NCBI GenBank assembly: GCA_018398765.1
Contig: JAHBMJ010005183.1
Coordinates: forward strand, 17,501-40,000
DNA length: 22,500 nt
DNA from: Chromera velia
Taxonomy: Eukaryota > Sar > Chromeraceae
Reading direction: 5' to 3'
Shown in pieces: positions 9,277 to 20,208 of the stretch. Numbering within the stretch: position 1 is the first letter of the stretch; each line of letters opens with the position of its first letter. The notes under the pieces were generated by a model. The model saw only the letters and a list, made by a program, of their open reading frames with translations. It had not been told where the DNA came from and searched no databases. Position numbers and translations under genes: made by a program.

Positions 9277-10429
9277 ATGACGGAGGAAACAGAGTGCATT
9301 TGGAGCGTCCCTCCAGTGTTGAAAGAAATATTGGGGGGTTGTGGCATACACGTCGGCCTCCGTCTTGTCAGTCGCGACTTTGATGAGGCCTCCAAACTCT
9401 TTGAAAAGTCCTGGGTGACAAGACTCTCCTACATGTTCCACTATCCAAACCCCTACTCACTCTCAATGCTCTGCAACATTTTGTATATGGAAACCTATGC
9501 CCGTCCTCACTAGGTCCTCACCTAGATGCCCTCATCTATGCACTCCTTGAATCGAAGAGAGTGCTCGACCTGAGATATCTCAGAATGCTACAGATGTATT
9601 CTCCTGAGATTGATCCTTTCCCTTCCCATGCCCTGTATTCTGGTAGAACACTGCTGCATTTCTCTGTAGCCCTCGCCGAGTTGAGGGCGGCAGCCTCGTT
9701 TGCAGACTGCCAAGAGCTGGCGGTCCAAGAGGGCGGGAGGGGGGAGAAGCCTGAAGGGATTGGGGGGAAGACAACGTCGGGTGGTCCTCGCAAAAAGGAA
9801 GATCACTGTCAAAGCTGCAGGGAAAGCAAACTTTTCCGTAGCTTTCGAATGGGACTCAGATCCCATCAGGTCCATGTTCGCCGGAAAGAAAGCCCAGGTC
9901 AGCACACTTTCAGAAGCAAGCTTGATCAATGAATGGAAGGGGCTGATTGAAACGGTTTTTCTTGTCCTGACAGTATCAATATTCAGGTTCAGTGTGAGGC
10001 CATGCAGATCTGTAGGTCAGACGTGCTACATTGGTATGAGCCTAGCGTCAAAGATCATTGTGTCGATATGAAAGCGTCACATTCTCGGTCATTCATGCCT
10101 GGCAAAACCTTTCACAACCATCGCTAGCCATCGCAACCATCGTCAGAACCTTTCATTCTCAATGGCGTCTTTCCTTTTCTTTCATAAGTGCATGTCTCAA
10201 ACTGACCGCAGTTTTTTCTTTTTGCTACTCAAGTGTCTCTATCATGCGGAAAAGATTCAATTGCATCTCAGCTGTGCTGCGACAAAAGCTTCATTCTCCT
10301 GCTTTAGTCTTTTTGAATTTTTCTTCATTTTTCTTCTGCATGTCATGTATGCAGGTGTCCAGCATCCATCGACCTGACCACGGAAACGGGCAGTCCAGAG
10401 TCACCAGGAAGAAGTTCAAGAAATCTTAA
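9277..10429 (+). pseudogene. F-box-like/ankyrin-like gene with frame breaks
   Basis: The ATG at 9277 opens MTEETECIWSVPPVLKEI, followed by GLRLVSRDFDEASKLFEKSW. That pattern (Pro-Pro-x-Leu-x-x-Ile-Leu, then LRLVSRxF) resembles an F-box. The frame stops at 9513, but the next frame continues the protein character: NALQHFVYGNL, LDALIYALLESKRVLDLRY, then SGRTLLHFSVALAELRAA, which is ankyrin-like. The switch is repaired by one extra C in the CCCC run at 9450-9453. A second switch happens in the G-rich stretch 9720-9765, after which KRKITVKAAGKANFSVAFEW and SLINEWKGLIET are read. A possible last exon is 10355-10429 (acceptor TATGCAG; ends RKKFKKS and TAA), joined in phase 0 to the weak donor at 9955. 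It is either a real gene with sequencing indels or a pseudogene. The family call is tentative. Confidence 0.42.
9450..9453 (+). other. Frame break at CCCC run
   Basis: The reading frame changes here within continuous protein-like sequence (FHYPNP, then LLTLNALQHF). One additional C restores the frame. Confidence 0.5.
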
Positions 10430-10717
10430 AAGGTGCGGCGCCTGCTAACTTTCAAAGTTTTTTTGCTCGCAGCCCCTCTTTTGTCTGTACCGGTCTTCAC
10501 CTACAATTACAGTGGTCAGACTCTTGCCTATTCTGTCTTTCTTCTTTTTTTTTTCCAAAGTTTTTTTTTTTTAAGAACAGAGTTTGGCCACAACCCGGGA
10601 TTCCAACTCGAGGAGGAGTTCGTCTCTCATGGCGGAGAGGGAGGGGCGAAGACTCGGCGGAGAACTACAACGTACACCTCTACAAGGTCTCGCTACATCT
10701 CAGAGACTCTGAGTTCA
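10430..10717. other. No supported gene
   Basis: This is T-rich sequence with two T runs (10547-10572) and weak open frames. No splice pair was found. It may include the 3' region of the plus-strand gene ending at 10429. Confidence 0.5.
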
Positions 10718-11010
10718 ACGCGTGCCCGCCTGCCTGCCTGCCTGCCTGCCTGCCTGTATGTTTACCTACCTACCTGCTTGGTTGCCTGTTTGCCAGTCAC
10801 TGTGCCTGCCTGCCTACTCATCTGCCTTCCTGCTTGCCTGCCTGCCTGCCTGCCTGCTTACCTGCCTGCTTGCCTGGCTGCCTGCCTGCCTACCTACCTA
10901 CCGACCTACTTGTTTGCTTGCTTGCTTGATTGTTTGTCTGCTTGCCTGCTTGTTTGCCTGCTTGCCTGCCTGCCTGCCTGTTTGCGTACTTGCTTGCATG
11001 CCTGCCCACT
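10718..11010. repeat. CTGC/TGCC-type tetranucleotide microsatellite
   Basis: This is nearly 300 bases of degenerate CTGC repeats with scattered CTAC, CTTG and TTTG variants. All plus frames translate to Cys-Leu-Pro-Ala runs, which is the repeat and not a protein. Confidence 0.9.
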
Positions 11011-12870
11011 TGTCCGTCTGACTGCTGTGTCTCTGTATGCTTCCCGCTGTCCTTCGCTGAAAGATTCTTCCCGTCCGGTCAGTTCCACTCAATCGTCACT
11101 CTTTCTGCTCCGCTTGCGATTCAAGTAAGAGAGCGTTGGTTGGATTGCATCCAAATATACAGGCTCTAACACACTTGTATCTGGTGAAGGGGGAAACTAG
11201 AACCTGATACGAGTCGTATCTCTCTTACCGCCTTTCGATTGCATCTATCATATCGGTGAGTGTTGTCAGTTAACCTTGAGGCAGGTAGTCCGACAGATTA
11301 ATATTTGAAGCCATGTCGACGCACGTTTGATCTAAGCTTCGTTGTGTCAGTGGTAGGTATGTGACTGCTTTTCTCTCTTTTTCCCATTTGAAGCGCGCGG
11401 TCTGCATTTGCATCGCGTATGCAGAATGCATTGCGGAGAGAGCAGAAAAAGAGAGAGGGAACCAAAAACACGTTAAGAATCTCTCTTTCTCCTGCTTGTG
11501 TTTTTTCTGTGTCTGCTTGCAATGGAACGGTCACTGCTTGGGGTCCGGTGGAACCATTCTACTGAGGCGGCGACGACTGGGCCAAACTCTGTTCTTTTTT
11601 TTTTTTTTCGAGTGTCCGTTGCGCCCGTTTTTTTTTTCGCTAAAGTTTGTGCAGTGTTCAGCCGCTCCACCTCTTTATGGTGCTTGCAGGTACGAAGAAA
11701 CGATGATAGGGATTGAACTCCCGAGACCTCCTGCCCCAATCAACCTGATAGTTCCGGTTGGACCGTTTGAAACCCTTGCGGATTCTAGATTTTCGTTACA
11801 TGTGTCTTGCCCCCGTCCCGTCGTGGTCGCCTTTTCTTCACAGCTCTGAGGGAAACGCCTCTCCGATCCGATTCTGATCGACCAATCTTCAAACTACTGA
11901 AGTCTGCATGACTGATCGACCCGCAACCGATGACCATGTACCGCCATGTACAGACTTGGCGTCTCTGTTCTACACTCGCTCCTAGCTGAGCGGCTTCTCA
12001 GGCTTTCACAAACTGCCTGTGCCACTGTGATACGCAAAGTGTCTTTGCTATATGTCATGATGATTCATAATCATATTTAACAAAGATTATCAAAGGTTGC
12101 CATAATATTGCGATATTTTATACAAGACTTTGCATATATTCTTTGGTAGTAATTTTTGAGAGTAAAAACAATATAATGTCCAATTTAAATTATTAATTGA
12201 ATATTACGCCCTGCAGTGCATTGTAAAAAAAGTTTCTGTTCTTTTTTTTTCTAGTTGTTTTCTAAATCTAACAAAGTAGCTAACAAACAATATCTCTTTT
12301 GTAGTGTCTGTTCAGCCTTTTCATTTGGAATTTATAGTTTTAAATTCTCGTAAAATTCACTCCGAGTCAAATTTACATTTTAAGGTGAATTTTACCAAAA
12401 CTCCTTCAATTCCACTCAATTTTGCGGCCGAGCAAATTCCATGGAATTGTACTAAACTTCAAAGGAATTTAACCCACTTTTGTACAGCAAGTCTATGATA
12501 CAGTATAGAAATATGTATTATATAGTTAAAATACCCCCTAGCTAGGCCCGCTGTTACTAGTGTTGCTAGGCCCGCTGCTACCCATTGCTAAGGGCTAGGG
12601 CTTGCTGATCCCTTGCACTTAACGCAGCTTAAGAACAACAAAGTATAGAAATAATAATAAAAGTAAGACCATGCTCATATTTATATCTTAAAAAAAGAAT
12701 CCGCTCTTTTATTAAACTATAATACTTGAGTCTTTCTGTATATAACTCATGCTGCTGAGTCATGCATTGTCAAACAATTGTATATACATATACAAGATGC
12801 AGGTCCATGCAATTTGGATAAGTGATAAGTGATAAGTAACAAGTGATTTTGTGGTACCCTGGAGCACTGT
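11011..12870. other. Long non-coding stretch, AT-rich from 12050
   Basis: 11011-12000 has mixed composition with a few T runs (about 11595-11608 and 11629-11637) and no supported exon. 12050-12870 is strongly AT-rich with many stops. It has a short direct repeat GCTAGGCCCGCTG (12542 and 12565) and a triple AAGTGATAAGTGATAAGTAA near 12819-12845. No RNA gene was recognised. Confidence 0.5.
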
Positions 12871-12883
12871 TTCCGTTGTGTCT

Positions 12884-13225
12884 TAGAGAGCTCGCCCTAG
12901 GAGGTCGCCCAAAAGCTTTTCAAACGTACAAGAAGCTAGATGAGAAGCAGGAAGACAACTGAGCAACTGCAGGAACAGTTTGCACAAGCATCTTTTCAGC
13001 TTTGAAGAGCGAAAGCAGCGCATACCACATCGAGCACTCCGACAGAGCCCGGCGGAAGCACCGGAGAGGGACATGAGGCATCCCATTATTATTGCAGTGC
13101 ATGCTGGTCATGGAGTCACCCTTCAAGACTGGGACTCAGCAAGAATCAATGCATTGACGCAAAGTCAGAGGGAGACTTCATGAGGCCTGTACGGAAACCT
13201 CTCGTCGCCTCGTTACACACTTTGG
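12884..13225 (+). other. Possible gene or transposon remnant
   Basis: Three plus frames hold short protein-like pieces that do not join: RELALGGRPKAFQTYKKLDE, then EQLQEQFAQASFQL one base out of frame, then HYYCSACWSWSHPSRLG and FMRPVRKPLVASLHTLG before a donor-like GGGTAAGG at about 13222. The CxxC piece may be a remnant zinc-binding segment. No family was recognised and the frame breaks argue for decay or chance. Confidence 0.2.
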
Positions 13226-13404
13226 GTAAGGCACCCAAACATTCAGACGTGCTCACATGCATGCGGATATGAAAGAGAAATCAATCGAGAAAACCAGCGA
13301 AGAAGAGCCATGCAGCCTGTAGGGCACCCCACCCCACCCTCCCCGCAAATCACCATGTTGGTTTCTGTGGTTTGCTTATTTGTGGTTTGGGAGCTAGGCA
13401 GCTT
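13226..13404. other. 3' flank of the large Cys-rich gene
   Basis: Minus-strand sequence downstream of the TAA at 13407-13405. There is no exon. I saw no canonical AATAAA. Confidence 0.4.
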
Positions 13405-16400
13405 TTAGGGCATCCCACAGGTCCCAAAGCTGCACACTTCCCCGACAGGACACCGGACTCCGCAGTTTCCGCAGTTGTAAATATCGTTGTCTGTGTCGAC
13501 GCAGAAGTCAGTGCAGAGCTGCATGGATGTAGACAGAGTTTATGAATCCGTCAGAGTGACCCGGACGGAGGAAGGACACGCCTTCGGTTCTGTTTCTTTG
13601 TTTCTTTGTGCGGTCGATGGTCGCACCAGACAGTCTCCTCTCCTCTCCTCTCTAGAATCTGTGCGATCTTTCGATCCCAGCTCTTGCCTGTGCCCTGTCA
13701 CTGTCCTCTCCTCTTGCAGATCAGGATTCACTAGCTGACTCGGCCTCTATGCCCACAGCTGCCCTACCCTGACTGACTGACTGACTGACTGACTGAGTGC
13801 GTGAGCGACTGTCTGACTGCCCGTGACCGACCAAGGAGCGAGGAGAGATGCAGCTGCACCCTCCGTCTCTGGTGTCGCACGCCGATCGCCTGGGATCTCC
13901 GCAACTTGCCCCACAGTCTCCGCAGTTAAACGGATCTCCGGAGTTTGGGAACGCCCCCGGAACTTGGGACTGGGTGACGATCAGACAGAACCCGTCGCAG
14001 TCGCAGGGGTCGGTGCAGCCAACAGCCGCACGGTTACCCGAACAGCCGGCCGCACACGTGCCGCCATCGCAGAAAGGAGTGGCCCCGCTGCATGCGTTTC
14101 CGCACGCGCCACAGTTGTCGGGGTCGGCATCCAGGTCCCGGCACAAGCCATCGTTGTTGCACTCGACTCCAAACACGCCATTGAAAGTCATGGGATCGAT
14201 CGTGATCTGCTGGCAGCCCCGGCGGAGTTGCGGCATCGGGCCCCGGTCGGACAGGAGGTCCCGCAGGCGTTGCAGTTGTCGGGGTCTGAGGTGGTGTCCA
14301 CGCACGCATCCCCCGTGCCCCCTGAGAGGAGCTCGACGGAAGAGCAGAAGGTCGAGAACACCTCCGAGGGACAGGTGACTTGACCTGCGGGAGGGCAGGG
14401 GGGGGAGAACGGGACAGTTCAAGAAAGAGTTAGAGAAAGGGAAAGGGAAGAATGTACAGGGAGAGGTAAGGAAGAGTACGCTGGATAAAGAAGATAAAGA
14501 AAGGGCTGAGAAAATCCCCTCCAAACCCCTCACTCCCCCCTGTCTATTCACTGACTTGTCCCCTCAAATTGCAGAGAGAGCACGTAGGTCACAATAATCT
14601 GTGTTGATGCAGGTGTGAAGGTGGAGTCGAGGCTGCCCAGTGAAGGGAAGCCTACAGTGAAGGTACACAGCGCTTGAGCAGAAGTGACCTCCACGCTTGC
14701 CGGAGTGCTGCACCTCACAGGAGCACAGAATCGTATGTACATGCAGACACATCGGCAGGAAGAGTGGCAAAAAAAGACAAAGTCGGGATGTTCCAAACGG
14801 AATCGTTCCTTTTTTAGCTCTGCTGCCTTTGACGCCGTATGCGAGAGACTCCGTGAAGACCGAATCTGATCGAAAAAATGTATCTATCTGGCTTGCCTTT
14901 GAGTCGGCATCCACGTGTTTTGTCCATGGAAGATCTGCTTCCTCTAGCAAAGCACGTGCAAATGCATTCAAAGAGAAGGAACTGACAGGGGTGACAGGCC
15001 CGTACACGTTCCTGCTTCAAGGGACAAGAAGTTGCTGTCGAATGCGAAAGTCCCCTCGGGAGCGTCGACCACAGTGAGGAACACGGCCGAAGGGTTGTTG
15101 GTCAGTGCTGCAAAAGAAAAAGAAAAACCAAACAGGGGAAAGAGGAAAGTCCAAGATTGAGAGAGTGAGAGAGCATGGTCCTCTGCGTTCATCGAAATGG
15201 AAGAGCCGATTTGACAGAAAGAAACATTTGACCGGCATATTCCATTCAACTTCTTCAAAGGAAACATCAAAGTGTGTTTGCGACTGCACAGATGTCTCCC
15301 TGTCTCTCCCTCTCTCTCTGCCTGGTACTGTTTGTGTGATCTGCCAATGTATTGCATACTTCTGCGGTTGATTGCCACTTTCTTGAGAGAAGGTGAAGGG
15401 ACCACATGATGTTCTCTGAGATCACGATAAGGGAAAACTTTGATGAACAACCCCGCGACATGGCCGAACGCCAGTAAAGACCACGGACTGCCTCTTGAAT
15501 CTGACACACGCACATGCAAAGTCCGCCGTGATGGTTCCCGTTCCCTTCTGTTCAATGGCGTCCCTCTTGAAGGTAGTGCTTGTGAAGGGAGAGGAGACAA
15601 GCGCGTTAACGTTGAAGAACCCGTCCCTCCGTGTGTCCTGGGCAATCGGCCTGAACCACACAGGTTCCGGAGGACCGGAAGGGTTTCTGGGCGAGGCGAT
15701 GACGAAGGACTCAGATCCCACAGTTGCGGTGATAAGTCCGTTCAAACCCAACTGCACTCACGCAACTCATTTTGAGACAGGGTTGGGATTTATCGCAGGG
15801 AGACAGAGGGGGCGTGCAATTTATTTGACGCAATGAATTCAATGGACCTCAGACCGAGGGAGGTCGCAAGAGGGTCCTTCCTCCTCTCGTCAACACTTGA
15901 CTGACTGAGAGAGAGACGGAAAGTTGAAAGTCAACTCAATGCAAATAGAATTGGATTCGCGTCTGAAGCAGCATCGACCTGCTTCCTTCAGGCGCTTCCT
16001 TCATGCTGGTAGAGAGGAAATTGGACGTCCGGACAACGCGCAATTCCAAGAGTGAGAGTCGATAGAACCTCAATGAGGGAAGGGAAGGGAAGGGAAGCGA
16101 AGGGAAGGGGAGGAAAGGGAAGGGAAGGGAAGCGCAGCGAATGGGAGTGGAGGAAAGGGAATGGCACACCTCAAGTCGGGGCGAAACGTTCACGATAAAA
16201 GCACAGTTCCCCGCACTGCAGGTTGCCCCTGCCCCGCACACATTCCCACAGGTTCCGCAATTCTGTTCATCCGTGTTCAGGTCCGTGCATAGGTCACCCG
16301 GGCACACGTCGCCCAGGCACTCACACACTCCGGAGCCATCACAAGTCCTCCCAGTCGCTGTACAGTCGTTCCCGCAGGCCCCGCAGTTCTGATCGTCAAT

Positions 16401-16919
16401 GTCCGTGTCGGTACAGACGTTCCCTGGACAGAGGGTGAACCCACACTCACAAGTGCCCCCAGAGCCACACACCTGTCCGATGGCAGAGCAGTCATTGCCG
16501 CATGTGCCGCAGTTCGGATCCTGCACAGGCAGGCAGGCGCATCGGCAAGATCCGGCAAGGCAGCCGAGAGGTGAGTATGGGAAGGTCGTATATACTTACG
16601 TCAACGTGCAAAGGATGACATGGATGTGTGTTGCGTGTGTGCATATGTGAACACCACAAGGTAAAGGATTCTCAACCCTGATATTTTGATTCCTTTCCCG
16701 GCATTGCAGAGGAAAGACAGGGAAGGGGGGGGGGAGGTTGAATTTGCACACAGGTCTTTTAGCGCACTTCACGATAGACAGAGTTAAACTTAGTCTGTCC
16801 TTGTTGTGAGTGAAAGCAAGAGCTCGACAGTTCCACTCTCTGTGAATCCATTGCGTTGAGACTAACCATCACAGAGGATTCACAGACGTTGTCGCAGACG
16901 ATCTCGTCGACTCCACAAG

Positions 16920-16995
<76 letters not shown>

Positions 16996-17089
16996 CCACA
17001 CACATACACACACACACACACACGCACACACACGCACACACGCACACACGCACACACGTACACATACACACACACATACACATACACAC

Positions 17090-17126
<37 letters not shown>

Positions 17127-20100
17127 TACACACACACACACACAGACAAAAACTTTACCTTCTGTGCGTCAACATTCCCTGCAACGCAATGGGCATCTTC
17201 GCATACTCGTTCGAAAATGTCAGTGCAAGGATCATAAGCTTGAGATGAGTGTGATGTGCGATGTGCACTGCAAAACCAGTAGAATGGCATGAATCAGCAC
17301 ATTTTATCAAGATTGTTCAATGGAGCCACAAACCGTCCCGTCATCTTTGCATCCAACAGTTGCTCACCGCCTGCTCACTCAATGCACCAAATAGCCAGTC
17401 AGCCAGCCAGCCAGCCGATGGACGATCACAACCCGACTAGCTCTCGTTAATTCTCTCACCAGTGCAAGTTCCAGAGCTGCAGATTTCGGTAGAGCCACAA
17501 ACGTTCCCACACGCGCCGCAGTTCCCGCGGTCGTTCAGGACATCCTCGCACGTCGACGAGCAGCACTCTCCTCCCGTGAAGATGGTAGGGCAGTCAGTGC
17601 CGCAGCTTCCGCAGTTCGCCGTGTCCGAAGAGAGGTCCACACAGATGTCGCCGGGACAGACAGTGTCCAGACAGGTGCACGCCCCTGCACCGTCGCACAC
17701 TCGTCCCGAGGCAGTGCAATCGTTGCCACAACTGCCGCAGTTCTCGTCGTCCGTCTGAAGGTTGACGCACGCCTGGGGGCCTGGGCAGAAGGTGTCACTC
17801 GCGCTTGGGCACTGAGTTCGCACTCTCTCCCCGTGAGTGTGCAGTCAGTGCTGCAGTCTCCGCAGAATCTGTCGTTGGACAGCAGGTCCACGCAGACCTC
17901 TCCGACGGTGTCAGTACACTCTGTGAGGCCGGCAGGACACTCACACACGCCCCCAGTGCCACAGGTCCGGTCGGAGAGGATGCAGTTGTTGCGATCCTGC
18001 AGGTGTGATTTTGTGGAAGTAATTGATTTCAAAAAACATATCAACTGAAGTACAATAGCAGCTTGGATGACCAAAGTACGCCAAGGCACACAACGTGCCT
18101 GACTGCCAACCATTCACTTGATTTGGGCTCCCAAAAACTGTCTCGCGTACGCTTCCCACTCACTCATGCACGCATCCACCTACCGTCTCTGAGTCTACGC
18201 AGGCGGTCCCACAGAAAATTTCATTCGCTCCACACCCTGCAGCCTGGCAGACCGAGTTGACGCACGCCTCCGTGGGGCCACAGGCAGTGCCGCAAGTGCC
18301 GCAGTGAAGCGGATCGGAGGTCAGGTCGAAGCACCCGTCTGGGCCAGTGCACTGATCTAGGCCAGCAGGACATGTGCACAGGCCGGCGTTGCAGGAGGCC
18401 CCGAAGACGCAGGCGTTGCCGCAACTGTTGCAGTTGAAGATGTCGGTGTCGGTGTTCACGCACAAATCGGGCCCCGAGGGGGTTGGACACGCCTGTACGC
18501 AGTGCGTGCATGGAGTTGCGGGAAGGGAGAACAGCTTCACATTCGAAGAATGAACAGCCACATTCACCGGACCGAGACGCGATCCGTCTGTTTTCTTGCA
18601 AGGCGATATCGAAAGACCATTTTGGGAACACATGAAGTAGACGAGATGAGAACTCAAAAGAGAATTTCCGTCAAGCTCTATCTTGCACAAGATGGAAGAG
18701 AAACAAAAAGAGGTGCAGAACAGGTGAAACGGGGCGGGGCGACTATTGTACAGACAGAAAAGAAAGAAATAGAAAATGTTTGACACGAACACCGCATGGT
18801 GCACGCCTTTGGGTGGGGTGTGGGGGGGTGCATGGGTTGGCTGGTTTCTGTGAGTGGACCCCCCCCACCTCCACCCCACCACCACACCCCCCATCCCCTC
18901 ACCGTAGCAAATGGAGCCTGGCAGTCGCAGGTGCCCGTGCAGATTTGTCTAGAAGGATCTGAGCAGACAGTGCCGCAAGTTCCACAGTTCTCCAGGTCAC
19001 TGCTGAGGTCTTTGCAAACACCACCGCAGCCCGTCAATCCCCCTGTCGTACAGTCGTTAACGCAGGTTCCTCCTGAGCACAGAGGTGTGGGGCCGGAGCA
19101 CACGTTACCGCAGGCCCCGCAATTGTCGGGGTCGGTGTCAGTATCTGTGCACCCGGAGGGACAGGTAGTGAGGCCGGCAGGACAGCCGCAAGTCCCACCC
19201 GAGCAAAACTGCCCAGAGACGCAGGAAGTGGAGCAGTCACCACAAAAGTTGGGGTTTATCAGAACGTCAACGCACACGTTCACTCCCTCGCAGAAAGTCA
19301 GCTGGTCAGAGGGGCAGGTTCCTTCACCTGCAAATGCAACAGGAAGAAGAATTCAGAGAAACGGACTCCACTCAGAAGGACAAATATTGTCATTCGAGGA
19401 TTTGCACGTATTACTGGCTTCATATCTTTCAGACCAAATGCTCTCCTGCCTGCCTGCCCGCGGTCGTGTCTTCCTACCTGTGATTTGTTCCACAGCAAAC
19501 GCGTACTGCACTGTGTTTTGAGCTGCCTGGAGACGCCGTCTGCTCGTCGTAGGCGCCGTGTAGGTCACATCCACGCTGAGGGTGTTCAGGAATCTGACGG
19601 TGAATGTGCACGGAGAAGGTTCGTCCACCAGGAGACTCGACGCGGTGCTGCAGAAAAAGAGACCGGTGGGAGGAGTTGGGATCAGATGAGAGGAGGCAAG
19701 GGAGGAGAAGTGTGGACAGGAGAGAAGGGGAAACTAGCTTCACATACTCCAACCCGGCTTCTTTCCCATCGCACTCTCGGAAAAACGACTCTTCAGCTCA
19801 AATAAGGAAAGCAAGCAAGCTTCAGCAAAAAGTCAAAATTGGTCGACTATGTAGCACCGGTGCATGTGCATCAAAGTCTTCCTTCCAACTTGCCCCCCCC
19901 CCCCCCCCNCCCCCCCCCCCCTCACCGCGTCTCGAGTGCCGTGCAGTCTGAAGACTCGAAGGACTCGAAGGACTGGTCGAAGGAAAAAATGCCGTTGGGG
20001 GCCTGTACAATCGTCAGCAGGAGGGCCTGGGGCTCTTCGGCGGGGGTGGAAGGTTCTGCAGATCGACGTGGTTACTTAGTGGTGTCGATTGATGAAGCCA

Positions 20101-20168
20101 TTCACTGATTGACTGATTGATGGATGGAGTTGTTCGTCGGTTGACTTCCTTGATGGAATCAGAGGCCG

Positions 20169-20208
<40 letters not shown>

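Noticed and set aside
10433-11128. Long plus-strand ORFs rich in Cys-Leu-Pro-Ala
   Set aside because: They are translations of a degenerate CTGC microsatellite, open in several frames on both strands.
11695-11740. tRNA-like B box (GAGTTCAATCC on the minus strand)
   Set aside because: The T-stem does not pair properly and no A box or cloverleaf could be built upstream.
14174-14265. A tiny intron to explain the exon 16 frame break
   Set aside because: The only available GT..AG pair gives about 46 bases and the wrong phase on the downstream side.
17159-17238. Constitutive exon between exons 10 and 11
   Set aside because: Including it forces a stop in exon 11. Skipping it makes the phases and the homology to exon 9 fit.
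16759-17290. Long VCVC, YVYV and HTHT ORFs
   Set aside because: They are translations of the CA/TG repeat inside an intron.
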